In this document: positions 5,189 through 6,585 of the stretch, piece after piece
Layout: each line of letters starts with the position of its first letter
Position numbering within the stretch: the stretch's first letter is position 1
From: Pseudonocardia sp.
GTDB lineage: Bacteria > Actinomycetota > Actinomycetes > Mycobacteriales > Pseudonocardiaceae
Reading direction: 5' to 3'
Assembly (NCBI GenBank): GCA_030147065.1
Contig: JASLAP010000546.1
Location: 1-6,585 of the forward strand
Length of the DNA stretch: 6,585 nt
Made by a program: the position numbers and the translations under genes
The notes under the pieces: model-generated
What the model was told of the DNA's origin: nothing
The model's input: the letters and a program-made list of their open reading frames with translations, nothing else
Databases searched by the model: none

Positions 5189-6448
5189 GGTCGGCCGCAG
5201 CCGGCCGCGGCCGGCCACGACGACCGCCAGCGCGGTGGTCAGCGGGACCGACACCACCAGGCCGATGCTGCCGACCAGGGTGCGGACCAGTTCGGTCGCG
5301 ATCACCTGCGTGGTCAGCGTGTCCACCAGGCCGCGCTCGGCCACCGAGAACAGCAGCAGCAGCGGCAGCGCGGTGCCGGCGTAGGCCAGCACCAGGGTGT
5401 TCACCGCGGACGCGACGTGGTCGCGGCCGATCCGCATGGCCGCCCCGAACAGCGCCGTGGGGGGCAGGTCGGGGTCGGCGGCGCGCAGCTCCCAGACCGC
5501 GGTGGTCTGGGTGACGGTCACGTCGTCGAGCGCCCCGAGGGCGCCGATCACCAGCCCGGCCAGCAGCAGGCCGCGCCCGTCGATCGCGGTGCCCAGGGTG
5601 GCGCCCAGGCTCGCGGTGTCCTCGTCGGCCCCGGTCAGCCGGGCCAGCTGGGTGAAGGTGATGCCGAGCAGCCCGATCAGCAGCAGGCTGCCCAGCGTGC
5701 CCAGCACGGCGGTCGAGGTCCGCGCGGAGAAGCCGTGGGTCAGGTACAGCGCGCTGAACATGATCGCGAAGGACCCCACCACGGCGACCACGAGCGGGTT
5801 GCGCCCGGCCAGGATGGCCGGCAGCACGAACCCGACCAGCACCACGCCGGTCATCCCGAGCCCGGCCAGCGCCGCCAGCCCGCGCCAGCGGCCCAGCGCC
5901 ACCACCGCGGCCGCGAAGATCGCGCCCAGCAGCAGGAGCGGGGTGTGGCGCTGCTGGTCGACGATCTGGTAGGCGGCCGGGTCGGTGTCCAGGCCGCCGG
6001 CCGTGGTCAGCACGACGTCGTCGCCGGTGCCGAACGGCGGGACGCCGCGCGGCGCGGTGATCAGCGTCTCGATGGTCTGCCCGGCCAGCGGACCCTCGTC
6101 CAGCCGCACCGACAGCGCCAGGCACCCGATCGACCCCGGCTCGTCGTCGCACGGGCGCTCCACCGAGGCGGTGATGTGGCCGTCGACGCGCGGGCCGGAG
6201 TTGGCCTCGTCGACCGGGGTCCGGTCGAACGGGTGCAGCAGCACCAGACCGACCACCGTGGCCAGGGCGAACGGCACCAGCAGCGCGGCCAGCAGGATCC
6301 GCACCCGGCGCCCGGCCGGGGCGGCGGGTCCGTGGCCGTGCCCGTGGCCGTGGCCGGGCGGCGATCCGCCGGGGCGGACGGGCGGGGGAGGGTCGAGCCG
6401 GCGGTGCCGGGCGCCCGGCGTCCGGGCCGACGCGTCGGAGGGGAGCAC
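5183..6448 (-). CDS. YibE/F-family multi-pass membrane protein
   Basis: A 421-residue inner-membrane protein of the YibE/F family, whose transport role is poorly defined. A cytoplasmic-like N-terminus (1-48) rich in Pro, Arg and Gly carries a GHGHGHGHG tract (32-40). The first membrane helix is about 49-71, followed by a soluble, probably external domain (72-167) with cysteines C100 and C109, then about seven further helices to residue 412. Family hallmarks are GALGALDDVTVTQTTAVWEL (302-321) and GRDHVASAVNTLVLAYAGTA (341-360) followed by LPLLLLF. The GTG at 6448 has no clear Shine-Dalgarno; a GTG at 6304 (residue 49) is a less likely start, since it would begin directly at the first helix. 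The gene is alone in its direction here and converges on the DHFR-like gene. No partner in the window explains its function. Confidence 0.92.
   Translation of the reverse strand: MLPSDASARTPGARHRRLDPPPPVRPGGSPPGHGHGHGHGPAAPAGRRVRILLAALLVPFALATVVGLVLLHPFDRTPVDEANSGPRVDGHITASVERPCDDEPGSIGCLALSVRLDEGPLAGQTIETLITAPRGVPPFGTGDDVVLTTAGGLDTDPAAYQIVDQQRHTPLLLLGAIFAAAVVALGRWRGLAALAGLGMTGVVLVGFVLPAILAGRNPLVVAVVGSFAIMFSALYLTHGFSARTSTAVLGTLGSLLLIGLLGITFTQLARLTGADEDTASLGATLGTAIDGRGLLLAGLVIGALGALDDVTVTQTTAVWELRAADPDLPPTALFGAAMRIGRDHVASAVNTLVLAYAGTALPLLLLFSVAERGLVDTLTTQVIATELVRTLVGSIGLVVSVPLTTALAVVVAGRGRLRPTG
6329..6355 (-). repeat. Gly-His hexanucleotide repeat in the YibE/F gene
   Basis: Four consecutive His-Gly codon pairs (residues 33-40, preceded by G32) form a 6-bp near-repeat, CACGG[CG]. 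It could bind a divalent metal at the cytoplasmic face, or may only be a slippage product in GC-rich DNA. Confidence 0.8.
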
Positions 6449-6460
6449 CGCCCGATTGTC
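6448..6460 (-). promoter_or_regulatory. Possible leaderless -10 of the YibE/F gene
   Basis: On the minus strand GACAAT (6460-6455) matches TATAAT at four of six positions and lies 6 nt before GTG 6448, so the transcript would start at the start codon. No -35 is evident. The absence of a Shine-Dalgarno fits this reading. Confidence 0.28.
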
Positions 6461-6537
6461 CGGGTCCGGTCCGCTGTGACCCGGTCGGGTCCGCGGATCG
6501 TTCCGCCGGGCCCGGTCCCGACATACGGTGTGGTCGA

Positions 6538-6583
6538 CTGTGTGATCGTCCCCGCCCGGCGGTGGGCGGGGACGATCACACAG
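6538..6583. terminator. Perfect 20-bp-stem hairpin at the right edge
   Basis: Arms at 6538-6557 and 6564-6583 pair without mismatch around a 6-nt loop (GGCGGT). It lies 90 bp upstream of the YibE/F start. No T-tract follows on the minus strand, and the plus-strand flank is beyond the window. It is most likely the terminator of a neighbouring gene outside the window, or a shared one. Confidence 0.65.
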
Positions 6584-6585
6584 AC

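Noticed and set aside
5061..6524. Minus-strand open frame of 487 codons overlapping the YibE/F gene
   Set aside because: Repetitive Arg/Ala/Gly translation in another frame of a gene with clear YibE/F motifs.
6520..6525. TATGTC on the minus strand as a -10 for the YibE/F gene
   Set aside because: No -35 at a fitting distance; the match lies just beyond the edge hairpin and is likely chance.

Overview
The window is very GC-rich. Its gene structure is typical of a high-GC actinobacterium: GTG and ATG starts, 4-nt stop/start overlaps, and long spurious open frames on the opposite strand. The family mix would suit a Geodermatophilaceae- or Pseudonocardia-like genome, but that is an impression, not a demonstrated placement. 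I see no mobile element, CRISPR array, tRNA or rRNA. I do not see a clearly new biological system. The window holds three ordinary functional blocks with some well-formed regulatory DNA between them.

Left block (1-3390, all minus strand, read right to left): a sensor histidine kinase, a NarL/LuxR-type response regulator overlapping it by 4 nt (ATGA), a 139-bp gap, an ABC transporter ATPase, and an ABC-2 type permease overlapping the ATPase by 4 nt (GTGA) and cut by the window edge. The natural reading is a two-component system that controls a neighbouring BcrA-like drug/peptide exporter, but the link rests on adjacency.

Middle block (3490-5159): an ArsR-family regulator and an SRPBCC/AHSA1 protein, one base apart on the minus strand, diverge from a dihydrofolate-reductase-like (RibD C-terminal fold) protein on the plus strand. 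The 124-bp spacer is unusually AT-rich for this sequence. It carries a near-consensus promoter for the plus gene, an oppositely oriented TTGACA, short repeats, and a 24-bp palindrome at the arsR start. The simplest model is an autoregulated divergon.

Right block (5183-6585): a YibE/F-family membrane protein on the minus strand, convergent with the DHFR-like gene. A 12-bp inverted repeat that contains both stop codons separates them. Upstream of yibE, at the window edge, is a perfect 20-bp-stem hairpin, probably a terminator of the next gene outside the window.
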